Assembly (NCBI GenBank): GCA_016191225.1
Contig: JACPPC010000007.1
Span: forward strand, 1 to 64,000
DNA length: 64,000 nt
Direction of reading: 5' to 3'
Source: Gemmatimonadota bacterium
GTDB lineage: Bacteria; Gemmatimonadota; Gemmatimonadetes; Gemmatimonadales; Gemmatimonadaceae
The translations under genes were made by a program, and so were the position numbers. Shown here piece after piece: positions 17,029 through 26,875 of this stretch; within the stretch, counting starts at the first letter, position 1; the number at the start of each line of letters is the position of its first letter. Under the pieces are notes generated by a model. The model did not search any database. It was given only the letters and a program-made list of their open reading frames with translations, and was not told where the DNA came from.

Positions 17029-18594
17029 TCATGGCGTGGCGGCCTCGAGGGTGGCGGCCGCGCGGGCCCCCTGCTCCACCTGCATCACGAAGCGCCGCGA
17101 CGGCCCGCCGAGCCGGTCGAGCATGGGGCTGGGCCAGATGCCGATCCAGAGGATCGCCACGGCGAAGGCGCTCAGCACCGCGAGCTCGCGCCGGTTCAGG
17201 TCCTTCATCCGCCGGTTCTCGGGGTTGTCGAGCGGGTTGAAGATCACCCGCTGGATCGCCCACAGCGCGTAGACCGCGCCGAGCACCACGCCGGTCGCGG
17301 CGAGGATGCTCGCCACCGGGAAGCCCGCGAAGGCGCCGGCGAGCACGAGGAACTCGCCCACGAAGCCGTTGGTGCCGGGGAGGGCGATGCCGCTCATCGC
17401 GACGAGCGCGAGCATCGCCGACAGCATCGGCACCACCCGCGCGATCCCGCCGAAGTTCGCGATCATCCCCGTCTTGCGACGCTCGTGCAGCATCCCGAGG
17501 ATGCACATCATGGCCGCGCTGGTGATCCCGGTGTTGACCATCACCAGGACCGCCCCCTGCACGCTCGTCGCCGTGAGGGCGAAGACGCCGAGGACGATGA
17601 ACCCCACATGGCTGATCGACGAGTACGAGACGAGCTTCTTGAAGTCGGGTTGCACCAGCGCCACCAGGGCGCCGTACACGATCCCCACCACCGCCAGCCC
17701 GATCACGATCGCGCGGATCCCGTCGTCGAGCGCCGCCGCCGGGAAGAGGGGCACCGCGAACCGCACGATCCCGTAGGCCCCCACCTTCACCGACAGCGCG
17801 ACGGCGGTCGTCGTCGGCGCCTCGTGCTGCGCGTCGGGGAGCCAGGTGTGGAACGGGAACACCGCCGACTTGATCGCGAAGGCGAGGAAGAAGGCCGCGA
17901 ACAGCCAGCGCTGGTACGTCAGGTCGAGCGACAGGGTGCGGGTGAGCGCCTCGAGGCCGAAGGTCGCCCCCCCGCTCGCCTGCCAGCAGACGACGATCGC
18001 CACCAGCATCAGCAGCGAGCCGATCATGGTCACGAGGAAGTACCGCAGGCTCGCCCGCAACCGCTCCGTCCCGCCCCAGATCCCGATGATGAAGTACATC
18101 GGGATCAGCATCAGCTCCCAGAACACGTAGAACAGCAGCAGGTCGAGCGACACGAAGACGCCGATCACCCCCGACGTCAGGATCAGCAGCAGCGAGTAGT
18201 AGCTGCGGATCTTGGTCGTCACGACCTGCCAGCTGGCCGCCACCGCGAGGGGCATCAGCAGGCAGGTGAGCAGGATCATCACCGCCGAGATGCCGTCGAC
18301 GCCGATCGTGAACCGCGCCCCCCAGTCCTGGATCCACGGCAGGTCGAGCCGCGCGACGTACCCCGCCCGCGCCGGGTCCACGAACCACCACAGCCCGAGC
18401 GCCACCACCGCCTCGGCGGCGAAGGTCGCGAACGCCAGCACGCGCACCTCGCGCCATGCCGCCGCCCGCAGCTCCTGCCCCGGCAGCGGCGAGCGCCCGG
18501 CGAGCCGGATCAGCGCCGCTCCGGCGAGGGGGATCGCCAGCAATGCCGGCAGCACCCACGTGCCGTAGTGGATCGACGCGAGGAAGCCGGGCAT
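17029..18594 (-). CDS. nuoM: NADH-quinone oxidoreductase subunit M, copy 2
   Basis: Second NuoM, 521 residues, between nuoL and nuoM copy 1. It keeps the same pump residues at matching positions: Glu160 in FYVFWELMLIP, Lys242 before FPFHTWLPDA, Lys270 in ALSVKVGAYG, and the Glu of GTNGFVGEF. It is therefore not an obvious pseudogene. Complexes with an additional NuoM (called 2M) have been described in several bacterial lineages and are proposed to pump more protons. Whether both copies enter the same complex cannot be read from the DNA. Confidence 0.95.
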   Translation of the reverse strand: MPGFLASIHYGTWVLPALLAIPLAGAALIRLAGRSPLPGQELRAAAWREVRVLAFATFAAEAVVALGLWWFVDPARAGYVARLDLPWIQDWGARFTIGVDGISAVMILLTCLLMPLAVAASWQVVTTKIRSYYSLLLILTSGVIGVFVSLDLLLFYVFWELMLIPMYFIIGIWGGTERLRASLRYFLVTMIGSLLMLVAIVVCWQASGGATFGLEALTRTLSLDLTYQRWLFAAFFLAFAIKSAVFPFHTWLPDAQHEAPTTTAVALSVKVGAYGIVRFAVPLFPAAALDDGIRAIVIGLAVVGIVYGALVALVQPDFKKLVSYSSISHVGFIVLGVFALTATSVQGAVLVMVNTGITSAAMMCILGMLHERRKTGMIANFGGIARVVPMLSAMLALVAMSGIALPGTNGFVGEFLVLAGAFAGFPVASILAATGVVLGAVYALWAIQRVIFNPLDNPENRRMKDLNRRELAVLSAFAVAILWIGIWPSPMLDRLGGPSRRFVMQVEQGARAAATLEAATP

Positions 18595-18598
18595 GCGC

Positions 18599-20767
18599 TC
18601 AGCGGATGGTCATCATGCCCACGAGCACCAGCACCCCGAGGACGATGGCCCAGGCGTAGTTGCCGACCAGCCCCGACTGCACCCGCGACCCCACCCAGGC
18701 GACCCCGCGGGCGAAGGTCGCGCTCCCGTTCACCATCAGGCCGTCGATCAGCCCGACGTCGATCCCGCGCCAGAGCACCGCGCGCGACACCCGGACCACC
18801 GGCTGGATGAGCCCCTTGTTGAGGAACTCGTCCACGAAGTACTTGTTGGCGAGGACCCACGCGACGCCGCGCTCCGGCGGCGCCGCGGCCGCGCGCGTGA
18901 GCCGGGCCGGCTTGAGGAAGAGCACGGCGCCGGCGATGCCCGCGATCGCCACGCCCACCGCGACGAGGATCAGCGCCTCCTCGGTCGAGGCCGGCAGGTG
19001 CCCCTCCCCGCCGAGTGCCGCGGTGGCTTGGCCCACCACCGGCTCGAGCCAGTGGTGCAGCAGCTCGGCGGTCCCGACCGGGAAGCGCTCGGCCACCAGC
19101 GCGGGGATGTTCAGCCAGCCGCCGGACAGCGACAGCACGGCGAGCACCGCCAGCGGCCCGGTCATGATCCAGGGCGCCTCGCGCAGGTGCGGCGTGGCCT
19201 TGGCGTCCGAGCGGTTCTCGCCGTGGAACGTGTAGATCATCATCCGCGTCATGTAGATCGCGGTCAGCAGCGCCGTGACGAGGCCGAGCCCGTAGATTGC
19301 CGTCAGGATCGTCGAGCCGGGAATCCCCAGCCATGTCGCGCTCGCCAGCGGCGAGTCGTGGGCCCGCGCGAACAGCGTGCCAAGGATCTCGTCCTTGGAG
19401 AAGAAGCCCGAGAAGGGCGGGATGCCCGCGATCGCGAGCGTCGCGATCCACATGAAGGCCCACGTGAACGGCATCGCCTTGCGCAGCCCGCCCATGTTGC
19501 GCATGTCCTGCGCGTCGTCGTGGTGGGCGTGCCCCTCGTGGTACGCCTCGTGCATGGCGTGGATCACCGAGCCGGCCCCGAGGAACAGGAGGGCCTTGAA
19601 GAAGGCGTGGGTGACGAGGTGAAAGACCCCCGCCGTGAACGCCCCCGCCCCCACTCCGACGAACATGTAGCCGAGCTGCGAGACGGTGGAGTAGGCGAGG
19701 ACCTTCTTGATGTCCCACTGCTTGAGGCCGATCGTCGCCGCGAAGAAGGCGGTGATCCCGCCCACGATCACCACCGTGAGCGAGGCCGCCGGGGCGAGCG
19801 CGAACAGGAACGAGCTGCGCGCGATCAGGTACACGCCGGCGGTGACCATCGTCGCGGCGTGGATCAGCGCCGAGACCGGCGTCGGGCCCGCCATCGCGTC
19901 GGGGAGCCAGATGTAGAGCGGCATCTGCGCGCTCTTGCCGGCGCAGCCGAGGAACAGGAAGAGGCAGATCGCCGTGATCATCGCGCCCCCCGCGGGGAGC
20001 TGCGAGGCCTTGGCCGCCACCCCGGCGAAGTCGAGCGCGCCCACGTTCGACCACATGAGGAACATCGCGATCAGGAAGCCGAAGTCGCCGACGCGGTTGA
20101 CGATGAACGCCTTCTTGCCCGCGTCGGCGTTGGCCTGGTCGGAGAACCAGAAGCCGATCAGCAGGTACGAGCAGAGCCCCACCCCTTCCCACCCGACGAA
20201 GATCACCGGGTAGTTGGCGCCCAGCACCAGCGCCAGCATGAAGACGACGAACAGGTTGAGGTAGGCGAAGAACCGGGGGTACCCGGGGTCCTCGCGCATG
20301 TAGCCGACGCTGAACAGGTGGATCAGGCTGCCGATGCCGGTGATGATCAGGACCATCACCATCGACAGCCGGTCGACCTGGAAGGCCCACTCGACCTTGA
20401 GGTTCCCGGCCGGCATCCAGGTGCCGTACGTCTGCACGAACGGCGTGTCGGCGCCGGTGCGGAGCATCGCCCAGGCGATGGCCGCCGAGACGAGGAAGCT
20501 CGCGATCACCACGGCGGGGCCGAGGATGGTGACGAGGGGCTCCCAGCGGTGGCGGTGGCCGTGGTGCGTCATCTGCACCGAGGCGAACTCGCCGGTGTGC
20601 CCGCTGTGGCCGGCGGTGGGGTCACTCGAGGGATCGAGCGGCCCCGGCAGATACGCCGACGACAGCGACAGCAGGCCGTTGACGACGAAGCCGAGGAACG
20701 GCAGGAGCGGGACGAGCCAGACCAGCTCGGCGGCGGTGCCGGCCAGCGGGTGCGCGGCGTCCATCAT
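18599..20767 (-). CDS. nuoL: NADH-quinone oxidoreductase subunit L
   Basis: Distal proton-pumping subunit of complex I with the long lateral helix, 722 residues against roughly 600-650 in many bacteria. Core motifs are KAFIVNRVGDFGF, MPLYIWLPDAMAGPTPVSAL and HAFFKALLFLGAGS. The extra length comes from a His-rich insertion near residues 50-80 and another in the HEAYHEGHAHHDDAQ loop near 400. The part between the last two helices, which forms the lateral helix, counts about 84 residues by eye. Two ATGs in a row open the gene two bases past the nuoK stop. Confidence 0.96.
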   Translation of the reverse strand: MMDAAHPLAGTAAELVWLVPLLPFLGFVVNGLLSLSSAYLPGPLDPSSDPTAGHSGHTGEFASVQMTHHGHRHRWEPLVTILGPAVVIASFLVSAAIAWAMLRTGADTPFVQTYGTWMPAGNLKVEWAFQVDRLSMVMVLIITGIGSLIHLFSVGYMREDPGYPRFFAYLNLFVVFMLALVLGANYPVIFVGWEGVGLCSYLLIGFWFSDQANADAGKKAFIVNRVGDFGFLIAMFLMWSNVGALDFAGVAAKASQLPAGGAMITAICLFLFLGCAGKSAQMPLYIWLPDAMAGPTPVSALIHAATMVTAGVYLIARSSFLFALAPAASLTVVIVGGITAFFAATIGLKQWDIKKVLAYSTVSQLGYMFVGVGAGAFTAGVFHLVTHAFFKALLFLGAGSVIHAMHEAYHEGHAHHDDAQDMRNMGGLRKAMPFTWAFMWIATLAIAGIPPFSGFFSKDEILGTLFARAHDSPLASATWLGIPGSTILTAIYGLGLVTALLTAIYMTRMMIYTFHGENRSDAKATPHLREAPWIMTGPLAVLAVLSLSGGWLNIPALVAERFPVGTAELLHHWLEPVVGQATAALGGEGHLPASTEEALILVAVGVAIAGIAGAVLFLKPARLTRAAAAPPERGVAWVLANKYFVDEFLNKGLIQPVVRVSRAVLWRGIDVGLIDGLMVNGSATFARGVAWVGSRVQSGLVGNYAWAIVLGVLVLVGMMTIR

Positions 20768-20768
20768 C

Positions 20769-21062
20769 TCAGCCTCGCAGGACGCTGACGGCCTTCAGGT
20801 CGACCGTCTTGAAGTGGCGGAACACGGAGATGACGATCGCCAGCCCGACGGCCGCCTCGGCCGCCGCCACCGTCATCACAAAGACCACGAAGACCTGCCC
20901 CGTCACGCCGTGCATCGTGCTGAGGGCCACGAAGGTCAGGTTGACCGCGTTGAGCATCAGCTCCACGCACATGAAGAGGATGAGCGCGTTGCGCCGGGTG
21001 AGCACGCCCACCACGCCGATCGCGAACAGGATGCCGGAGAAGAAAAGGGCCGGCTGGATCAT
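20769..21062 (-). CDS. nuoK: NADH-quinone oxidoreductase subunit K
   Basis: Small membrane subunit of complex I, 97 residues and three helices. The conserved acidic residues are visible: Glu34 in [12 protein letters not shown] and Glu69 in [13 protein letters not shown] start it at ATG 21062, overlapping the nuoJ stop by four bases (ATGA); the much longer open frame upstream is a shadow of nuoJ. Confidence 0.96.
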   Translation of the reverse strand: MIQPALFFSGILFAIGVVGVLTRRNALILFMCVELMLNAVNLTFVALSTMHGVTGQVFVVFVMTVAAAEAAVGLAIVISVFRHFKTVDLKAVSVLRG

Positions 21063-21580
21063 GCCTTCACCCCCCGCTTGGCGAGGGTCACGGCGCCGAT
21101 GATCGCCACGAGGAGGAGGACGCTCGTAATCTCGAAGGCGAGCAGGTAGTCGGTGAAGAGGGCCCGCGCCACCGGCGACACCACGTTCTCGGGCACCTCC
21201 ACCACCGGCAGCCGCGGCATCGGCGCGGCGAGCAGGGCGAGGGTCTCCCCCGCCAGCGCGAGCCCCACCACCGCCGCCGCCATCCGCGTCGACGGCGACC
21301 GGAAGTCGGCCGGCCCGTCGGCGTGCCCGAGGTTGAGCAGCATGATCACGAACAGGAAGACGACCATGATCGCGCCGGTGTAGACGAGGACCTGGATCGC
21401 GCCGATGAAGTGCGCGTCCATCATCACGTACAGCGCGGCGAGGCAGAACATCACGTTCACGAGCCACAGCGCCGCCGCGACCGGGCTCTTGCGGGTCACG
21501 AACAGCAGCGCCGACCCGACCGCGATCACGCCGAACAGGTAGAAGTGGAAGCTGTAGAGGAGCGGATAGTCGACCGGCAT
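21059..21580 (-). CDS. nuoJ: NADH-quinone oxidoreductase subunit J
   Basis: Membrane subunit of complex I, 173 residues with five predicted helices. The conserved segment [20 protein letters not shown], in the third helix, identifies the family. The ATG at 21580 directly follows the nuoI stop codon, and the stop overlaps nuoK. Confidence 0.95.
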   Translation of the reverse strand: MPVDYPLLYSFHFYLFGVIAVGSALLFVTRKSPVAAALWLVNVMFCLAALYVMMDAHFIGAIQVLVYTGAIMVVFLFVIMLLNLGHADGPADFRSPSTRMAAAVVGLALAGETLALLAAPMPRLPVVEVPENVVSPVARALFTDYLLAFEITSVLLLVAIIGAVTLAKRGVKA

Positions 21581-22078
21581 CTACTCGCCTTTCGGGTCGG
21601 TGGGGTCCCACAGCTGGCTCACCGGGTGCGTCTGCGCGGTGAGCCGCTCGAGGTCGTAGACGAACGAGGCGCGACTGTACTCGGCGTTCTCGTAGTGCCG
21701 ACCGAGGTGGATCGCCTCCTCGGGACACACCTCCTGGCAGTAGCCGCAGAAGATGCAGCGGAACTCGTCGATCTCGAACACCAGCGGGTACCGGTTGCCC
21801 CGCTCGTCCTCGCCGGGCACGAGCTTGATGCAGTTGGCGGGGCAGACGGTCGGGCAGAGGCCGCAGGCCACGCACTTGGCCTTGCCGTCCTCGGTGGTCA
21901 GCATCCGGTGCGTCCCCCGCCAGCGTGGCGAGATCGACTCGCGCTCGTGCGGGTACTGCACCGTGACCTTGTGCGGGTTCACGAGGTGCTTGAGGGTCTG
22001 CGTCATGCCCGACAGGGTGGCGCGGAGGTAGCTCACCTCGCCCGTCGGCCGGTCCAGCACCCGCGTCGTGGGGGCCAT
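21581..22078 (-). CDS. nuoI: NADH-quinone oxidoreductase subunit I
   Basis: Ferredoxin-like subunit carrying clusters N6a and N6b in the peripheral arm. Both CxxCxxCxxxCP motifs are complete: [12 protein letters not shown] near 69-80 and [12 protein letters not shown] near 108-119. It has 165 residues, a normal length. The ATG at 22078 shares a base with the nuoH stop (TGATG). Confidence 0.96.
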   Translation of the reverse strand: MAPTTRVLDRPTGEVSYLRATLSGMTQTLKHLVNPHKVTVQYPHERESISPRWRGTHRMLTTEDGKAKCVACGLCPTVCPANCIKLVPGEDERGNRYPLVFEIDEFRCIFCGYCQEVCPEEAIHLGRHYENAEYSRASFVYDLERLTAQTHPVSQLWDPTDPKGE

Positions 22079-23373
22079 CAGCGCTCCAGGCCGACGCGGG
22101 CGAGGCGCGAGCGCCCCGCCACGGCGCGCAGCCGGTTGAGTTCGCCGCCCCGCAGGCGGCTCGCCGCCGGGCTCACCACCCGCCCGCGGTCCATCCAGAC
22201 CACCAGCCCCGCCACGCAGGCGAGGTTGAGCAGCAGCAGCGCGCCGCTGAACGCCTTCGTGCCGCGGGCCACGTGCGCCATGTCGAGCGCGAGCACCGCC
22301 CCAGCCACCACCACCACGTAGGCGAGGGCGACCGGCAGCATCACCTTCCAGCCGAGCGACATCAGCTGGTCGTAGCGGAACCGCGGCAGCGTCCAGCGGA
22401 TCCACATGAAGGTGAACAGGAAGAAGATCACCTTCATCGCGAAGAAGCCGAGCGTCAGCAGCGTCTTGGTGACCGTCCACGGCGGGAGGTTGTCCCATGT
22501 GGTGAACGGGATGTCCCACCCGCCGAAGAAGAGCACGCTGGTGAGGGCGCTCGCCGTCACCATGTTGGCGTACTCGCTGATCGGGAAGAGCGAGAACTTC
22601 ATCGCGCTGTACTCGGTGTGGTAGCCGGCGATCAGCTCCGATTCCGCCTCGGGGAGGTCGAACGGGAGCCGGTTCGTCTCGGCGTACGTCGCCACGAAGA
22701 ACAGCAGGAACGCCACGCTCAGCAGCAGCACGTTCCACCCCATCGTCGCCTGCTGCAGGATGATCGTGTTGAGGTTCACGTTGCCGGCCAGCAGCAGCAC
22801 CGCCACCGTGCTCATCCCCATCGCGATCTCGTAGCTGATCATCTGCGCGCTCGAGCGCAGGCCGCCCAGCAGCGCGTACTTGTTGTTCGACGCCCAGCCC
22901 GCGAGCACGATCCCGTACACGCCCAGCGAGCTGATCGCGAGGGTGAAGAGGAAGCCCACCGGCAGGTCGGCGACCGCCATCGACATCAGTCCCCACGGCG
23001 TCGGCAGCGGCGACGCGAACGGGATCACCGCCCAGGTCAGCAGCGCGGGGATGAAGGCCAGCATCGGCGCGAGGATGAACAGCGTCTTGTTCGCCGCGGC
23101 CGGGTAGGTCTCCTCCTTCATGAAGTTCTTCACGCCGTCGGCGGCGACCTGCAGCAGCCCCCACGGGCCCACTTCCATCGGCCCGTGCCGGTCCTGGATC
23201 CACGCCGAGATCTTGCGCTCGGCGTACGTCAGCAGCGCCACGCCCACCATGTAGACGCTGAAGACGATCGCCAGCTTCACGATCGTGGTGAGCGTGAAGG
23301 GCCAGAAGTCGTGCATCGGCAGCTGCGGGTCGATCGCCCCGGCGAGGAGCGCGGGCGCGGGCAGTGGCATCAT
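22078..23373 (-). CDS. nuoH: NADH-quinone oxidoreductase subunit H
   Basis: Membrane subunit at the quinone chamber, linking the peripheral and membrane arms; 431 residues and about eight helices. The family loop [20 protein letters not shown] is intact, with the acidic residues proposed to couple electron and proton transfer. The C-terminus ends in a basic, Arg-rich tail. The first of two adjacent ATGs (23373) overlaps the nuoG stop. Confidence 0.95.
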   Translation of the reverse strand: MMPLPAPALLAGAIDPQLPMHDFWPFTLTTIVKLAIVFSVYMVGVALLTYAERKISAWIQDRHGPMEVGPWGLLQVAADGVKNFMKEETYPAAANKTLFILAPMLAFIPALLTWAVIPFASPLPTPWGLMSMAVADLPVGFLFTLAISSLGVYGIVLAGWASNNKYALLGGLRSSAQMISYEIAMGMSTVAVLLLAGNVNLNTIILQQATMGWNVLLLSVAFLLFFVATYAETNRLPFDLPEAESELIAGYHTEYSAMKFSLFPISEYANMVTASALTSVLFFGGWDIPFTTWDNLPPWTVTKTLLTLGFFAMKVIFFLFTFMWIRWTLPRFRYDQLMSLGWKVMLPVALAYVVVVAGAVLALDMAHVARGTKAFSGALLLLNLACVAGLVVWMDRGRVVSPAASRLRGGELNRLRAVAGRSRLARVGLER

Positions 23374-24965
23374 GCGCCGGCCCCCGCCAGCGCGCCCGCG
23401 GGGGCGGCGCCCTTGAGGCCGAGCGTGTCGTAGTGCATCCCGGCGAAGTGCGGGTGACCCTTCGCCAGCGCGGCGAACACCTCGCCGGGGGTCCAGTACT
23501 GTTCCGTCGCGCCGGTGGCGGCGAGCAGGTCGCCCAGCACGAACCAGGCCGGCCGCGCCAGCCCCGGCGCGGCCTTGGCCTGGAAGTAGCGCTGCACCCG
23601 GCCGCGGAGGTTGGTGAGGGTTCCCTCCTCCTCCGCCACGTTGGCCAGCGGGAGCACCACCGCGGCGTGCGACAGCCCGGCGGGGAGCGTCGTCCCGATC
23701 ACGATCACCGCGCGATGGCGGTCGATCGCCTCGAGCGCCGCGGCGCCGAGCTGCGACAGGTCGTGGTCGGCGATCACGAGCACGTCGTCCGCGTTGAGGC
23801 CGGACAGCGGGGCGTCGCCCTTGGCGAAGCCCAGCAGCTCGGCGCCCATGACGTTCGCGGCGCGCTCGGCGCGCAGGGCGAGGTCGGGGACGCCGGCCAG
23901 TGGCGCCTCCGGCCCCCGCTCGACGCGGAAGGCGCCGGCGCCGCCCGTCCGCTGGACGAGCTGAGACAGCAGGAAGAGCGCCTCGTTGGAGAGGCCCGGC
24001 GACGCGAGCACGTACGCGCGCTTGCCGGCCAGCACGGCGGCGGCGCGGGCAATCGCCGGCTCCCAGTCGCTGCGCTCGAGCCCGTCGCCCGTGTGGACGA
24101 GGGGCTGGTCGGCACGGTCGGCGCGGTTCAGCCAGCGGTAGTCGAGCCGCCCCGCGTCGCAGAGGTAGAAGTGGTTCACCTCCTCGTTGGAGCGCGGCTT
24201 CATGCGCACCACCACGTTGTCGCGGACCTCGAGCACGCTGTTGCACCCCTGCGTGCAGTTGGGGCAGACGCTGGCGGCGCGGTCGAGCTCCCAGGCCCGG
24301 GCCTTGTTCAGGAAGTCCTTGCTGAGCAGCGCCCCCACCGGGCAGAGGTCGACCACGTTCGCCGCCCACGGGTGGGTGAGGTCGGCGCCCTCGAACTTGC
24401 CGATCGTCGCCCGGTCGCCGCGCTCGCTCACGTTGAGCACGGGCTCGTGCGCCACGTCGTCCATGAACCGAACGCAGCGGGTGCAGAGGATGCAGCGGTT
24501 CGTCACGTACAGCACGTCGCCGCCGAAGTCCTCGACCGGGTTGAAGCGCTTGGGCTCGCGGTAGCGGCTCCCGTCGCGCCCCTCCTGGAAGGTGTAGTCC
24601 TGGAGCTCGCACTCCCCCGACTGGTCGCAGATCGGGCAGTCGAGGGGGTGGTTGATGAGCAGCATCTCGAGCACGCCCTTCCGCGCCTCGCGGGCCTTCT
24701 CCGAGTGCACGTGCACCACCTGCCCCTCGGCCACCGCGGTGGCGCACCCCGGCGCGAGCTTGGGCGCCTTCTCCACGTCCACGAGGCACATGCGGCAGAC
24801 GCCGGCCACGGGCAGCCCGGGATGGTAGCAGTAGTGCGGCACGAGCACGCCCGCGACCTTGGCCGCCTCGATCAGGTTCGTGCCCTCGGGCACCGTGACC
24901 TGGCGTCCCTCGATCGTGAGGGTGACCATCTTCGGCGCGGCGCGCACCGCCGGCGGGGCCGTCAT
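23370..24965 (-). CDS. nuoG: NADH-quinone oxidoreductase subunit G, short form
   Basis: Iron-sulphur subunit of the peripheral arm. The N-terminus binds one 2Fe-2S cluster (HYCYHPG, GVCRMC, GCAT). A His-Cys3 site follows (NHPLDCPICDQSGEC), then CILCTRC with CPVGAL. A CX2CX3CX27C motif starts at CPNCTQGC; I counted 27 residues before the last Cys, matching the off-path N7 cluster site. At 531 residues the molybdopterin-oxidoreductase-like domain is much shorter than in E. coli NuoG (about 900). The ATG at 24965 overlaps the nuoF stop by four bases. Confidence 0.93.
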   Translation of the reverse strand: MTAPPAVRAAPKMVTLTIEGRQVTVPEGTNLIEAAKVAGVLVPHYCYHPGLPVAGVCRMCLVDVEKAPKLAPGCATAVAEGQVVHVHSEKAREARKGVLEMLLINHPLDCPICDQSGECELQDYTFQEGRDGSRYREPKRFNPVEDFGGDVLYVTNRCILCTRCVRFMDDVAHEPVLNVSERGDRATIGKFEGADLTHPWAANVVDLCPVGALLSKDFLNKARAWELDRAASVCPNCTQGCNSVLEVRDNVVVRMKPRSNEEVNHFYLCDAGRLDYRWLNRADRADQPLVHTGDGLERSDWEPAIARAAAVLAGKRAYVLASPGLSNEALFLLSQLVQRTGGAGAFRVERGPEAPLAGVPDLALRAERAANVMGAELLGFAKGDAPLSGLNADDVLVIADHDLSQLGAAALEAIDRHRAVIVIGTTLPAGLSHAAVVLPLANVAEEEGTLTNLRGRVQRYFQAKAAPGLARPAWFVLGDLLAATGATEQYWTPGEVFAALAKGHPHFAGMHYDTLGLKGAAPAGALAGAGA

Positions 24966-26281
24966 GCGACCGCCGCGGCGACGAAGGCGGTCCCCTGCTT
25001 CTTCGGGATCAGCGCCTCGAACTCGTGGCGGAACTTCCTGATCCCGCTCGCCACCGGCACCGCGCACGAGTCGCTCAGCACGCAGATCGTCTTGCCCGTC
25101 ATTTGCTCCCCGATGTCGAGCAGGGTGTCGAGGTCCTCGTAGGTGCCGTGTCCGTCGCGGATGCGCTCCATGATCTTGGTCGTCCAGGCGGTCCCCTCAC
25201 GGCACTGCGTGCACTGGGCGCAGCTCTCATGGGCGAAGAAGCGCGCCAGCCGGGCGATCTGCTTCACCATGTTCTGCTGGTCGTCGAACACGATCACGCC
25301 GCCCGAGCCGAGCATCGTGCCGCCGGCCACGAAGCCCTCGTAGTCCATCAGCGTCGCCTCGGCCTCCTCCATGGTCTGGATCGGCACCGACGCCCCGCCG
25401 GGGATCACCGCCTTGAACTTCCGTCCCGGCAGCGGGCCGCCGCAGAGCTCGTGCAGGAAGTCCCTGAACGGGAAGCCCATCGGCACCTCGTAGTTCCCCG
25501 GCCTGGCGACGTTGCCGCACACCGAGTACAGCTTGGTGCCCGTGCTCTTCGGGTTGTCGGGGCGCCCGAAGCCCTTGTACCAGGCGGCGCCGCGCTTCAC
25601 GACCTCCACCGCCGCCACGAGGGTCTCGACGTTGTTGATCGTCGTCGGCATGCCGAACACGCCCGAGACCGCCGGGAACGGCGGCTTGATGCGCGGGTTG
25701 CCGCGCTTCCCCTCGAGCGAGTTCATGAGCGCCGTCTCCTCGCCGCAGATGTAGGCGCCGGCCCCCTTGTGCACGTGCACGTCGAGGCGCTTGCCGGTCC
25801 CCATCGCGTTCGCGCCGAGGATCCCGGAGGCGTACGCCTCCTGGACCGCCGCGTTCATCTGCTGCAGCGGCTCGGTGAACTCCCCGCGGATGTACACGTA
25901 CGCCGTCTCGGCGCCGATCGCGTAGGCGCCCAGCGCGCACCCCTCCACGAGGGCGTGCGGCGTCCAGCGCATGATCTCGCGGTCCTTGAACGTCCCCGGC
26001 TCGCTCTCGTCGGCGTTGCAGCAGAGGTAATGCGGCTTGCCGTCGCCGGGCTTCATGTAGCTCCACTTGAGCCCCGTCGGGAACCCCGCCCCGCCGCGCC
26101 CGCGGAGCCCGGAGTCCTTCACGACGCTCACGATGTCGGCCGGGGCCATGCCGAGCGCCTTTTCGAGCGCCTGGTAGCCGCCGCGCTTCCTCCAGCCGGC
26201 GAGGGTGCGCGCCTCGGCGCTGCCGAAGTGCTCCGACAGCACGACACTCTCGCGGGCGTGCGGCTTGTGGGGGTAGCCCAT
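24962..26281 (-). CDS. nuoF: NADH-quinone oxidoreductase subunit F
   Basis: NADH-oxidising flavoprotein of complex I, 439 residues, with FMN and cluster N3. The glycine-rich NADH/FMN stretch GRGGAGFPTGLKWS lies near 60-73, the second loop is GAGAYICGEETAL, and the 4Fe-4S ligands are SCAQCTQCREG plus a later Cys in SDSCAVP. The start is ATG 26281, sharing one base with the nuoE stop. Confidence 0.97.
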   Translation of the reverse strand: MGYPHKPHARESVVLSEHFGSAEARTLAGWRKRGGYQALEKALGMAPADIVSVVKDSGLRGRGGAGFPTGLKWSYMKPGDGKPHYLCCNADESEPGTFKDREIMRWTPHALVEGCALGAYAIGAETAYVYIRGEFTEPLQQMNAAVQEAYASGILGANAMGTGKRLDVHVHKGAGAYICGEETALMNSLEGKRGNPRIKPPFPAVSGVFGMPTTINNVETLVAAVEVVKRGAAWYKGFGRPDNPKSTGTKLYSVCGNVARPGNYEVPMGFPFRDFLHELCGGPLPGRKFKAVIPGGASVPIQTMEEAEATLMDYEGFVAGGTMLGSGGVIVFDDQQNMVKQIARLARFFAHESCAQCTQCREGTAWTTKIMERIRDGHGTYEDLDTLLDIGEQMTGKTICVLSDSCAVPVASGIRKFRHEFEALIPKKQGTAFVAAAVA

Positions 26282-26826
26282 CAGCGGAGCTCCGCGAGGA
26301 CGTCGGGCACGGTGTCGGCGGTCACGGATTCGAGGAAGTCGCTGTTGATCATGACGGGGGTGGCGAAGCCACAGGCGCCGAGGCACTCGACCTCGATCAC
26401 CGTGAAGCGGCCGTCGGGGCTGGTGAGGCCGAGTTCGCCGCACCTGGTGTGCTGCAGGAAGGCCTTCACCACGTCCTCGGCGCCGCACACGTTGCAGGGG
26501 GTGGTCGTGCACACCTGCACGAAGTACTTCCCCACCGGGTGCTGGTGGTACATCGTGTAGAAGGTCACGACCCCCTTCACGTACGCGGGAGTGAGGCCGA
26601 GCACCCCGGCGACCTCGGCCATTCCCCCCTCGCTGACCCAGCCGCGCTCCTCCTGCAGGATCCAGAGCGCGGGGAGCAGGGCCGCCATCTTCGTCGGGTA
26701 GCGGCCGAGGATCATGTCCAGCTCCTGCCGGCGTGCGCCGGTGAAGACGGGCACGTGCGGCTCGTGCGCGTGATCGGCGGGGGCGGCGACGAGCGAGCCG
26801 CCGGCGGCGGACGGGCCGTGGCTCAT
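26281..26826 (-). CDS. nuoE: NADH-quinone oxidoreductase subunit E
   Basis: Thioredoxin-fold subunit with the 2Fe-2S cluster N1a. Cluster ligands are the Cys pair in CTTTPC and the Cys pair in CLGAC. It has 181 residues from ATG 26826, chosen over an in-frame GTG at 26835 because GGAG lies 10 bases before the ATG but abuts the GTG. The first 30 residues are a Gly/Ala/His-rich extension. Confidence 0.95.
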   Translation of the reverse strand: MSHGPSAAGGSLVAAPADHAHEPHVPVFTGARRQELDMILGRYPTKMAALLPALWILQEERGWVSEGGMAEVAGVLGLTPAYVKGVVTFYTMYHQHPVGKYFVQVCTTTPCNVCGAEDVVKAFLQHTRCGELGLTSPDGRFTVIEVECLGACGFATPVMINSDFLESVTADTVPDVLAELR

Positions 26827-26875
26827 CGGTCGCACGCTCCACGACCGCCGGTCGCGACCGACCGAGGGGCGTTGT

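Noticed and set aside
15351-18594. Possible assembly duplication of nuoM
   Set aside because: The copies are only about half identical and differ in length and tails, so they are distinct genes.
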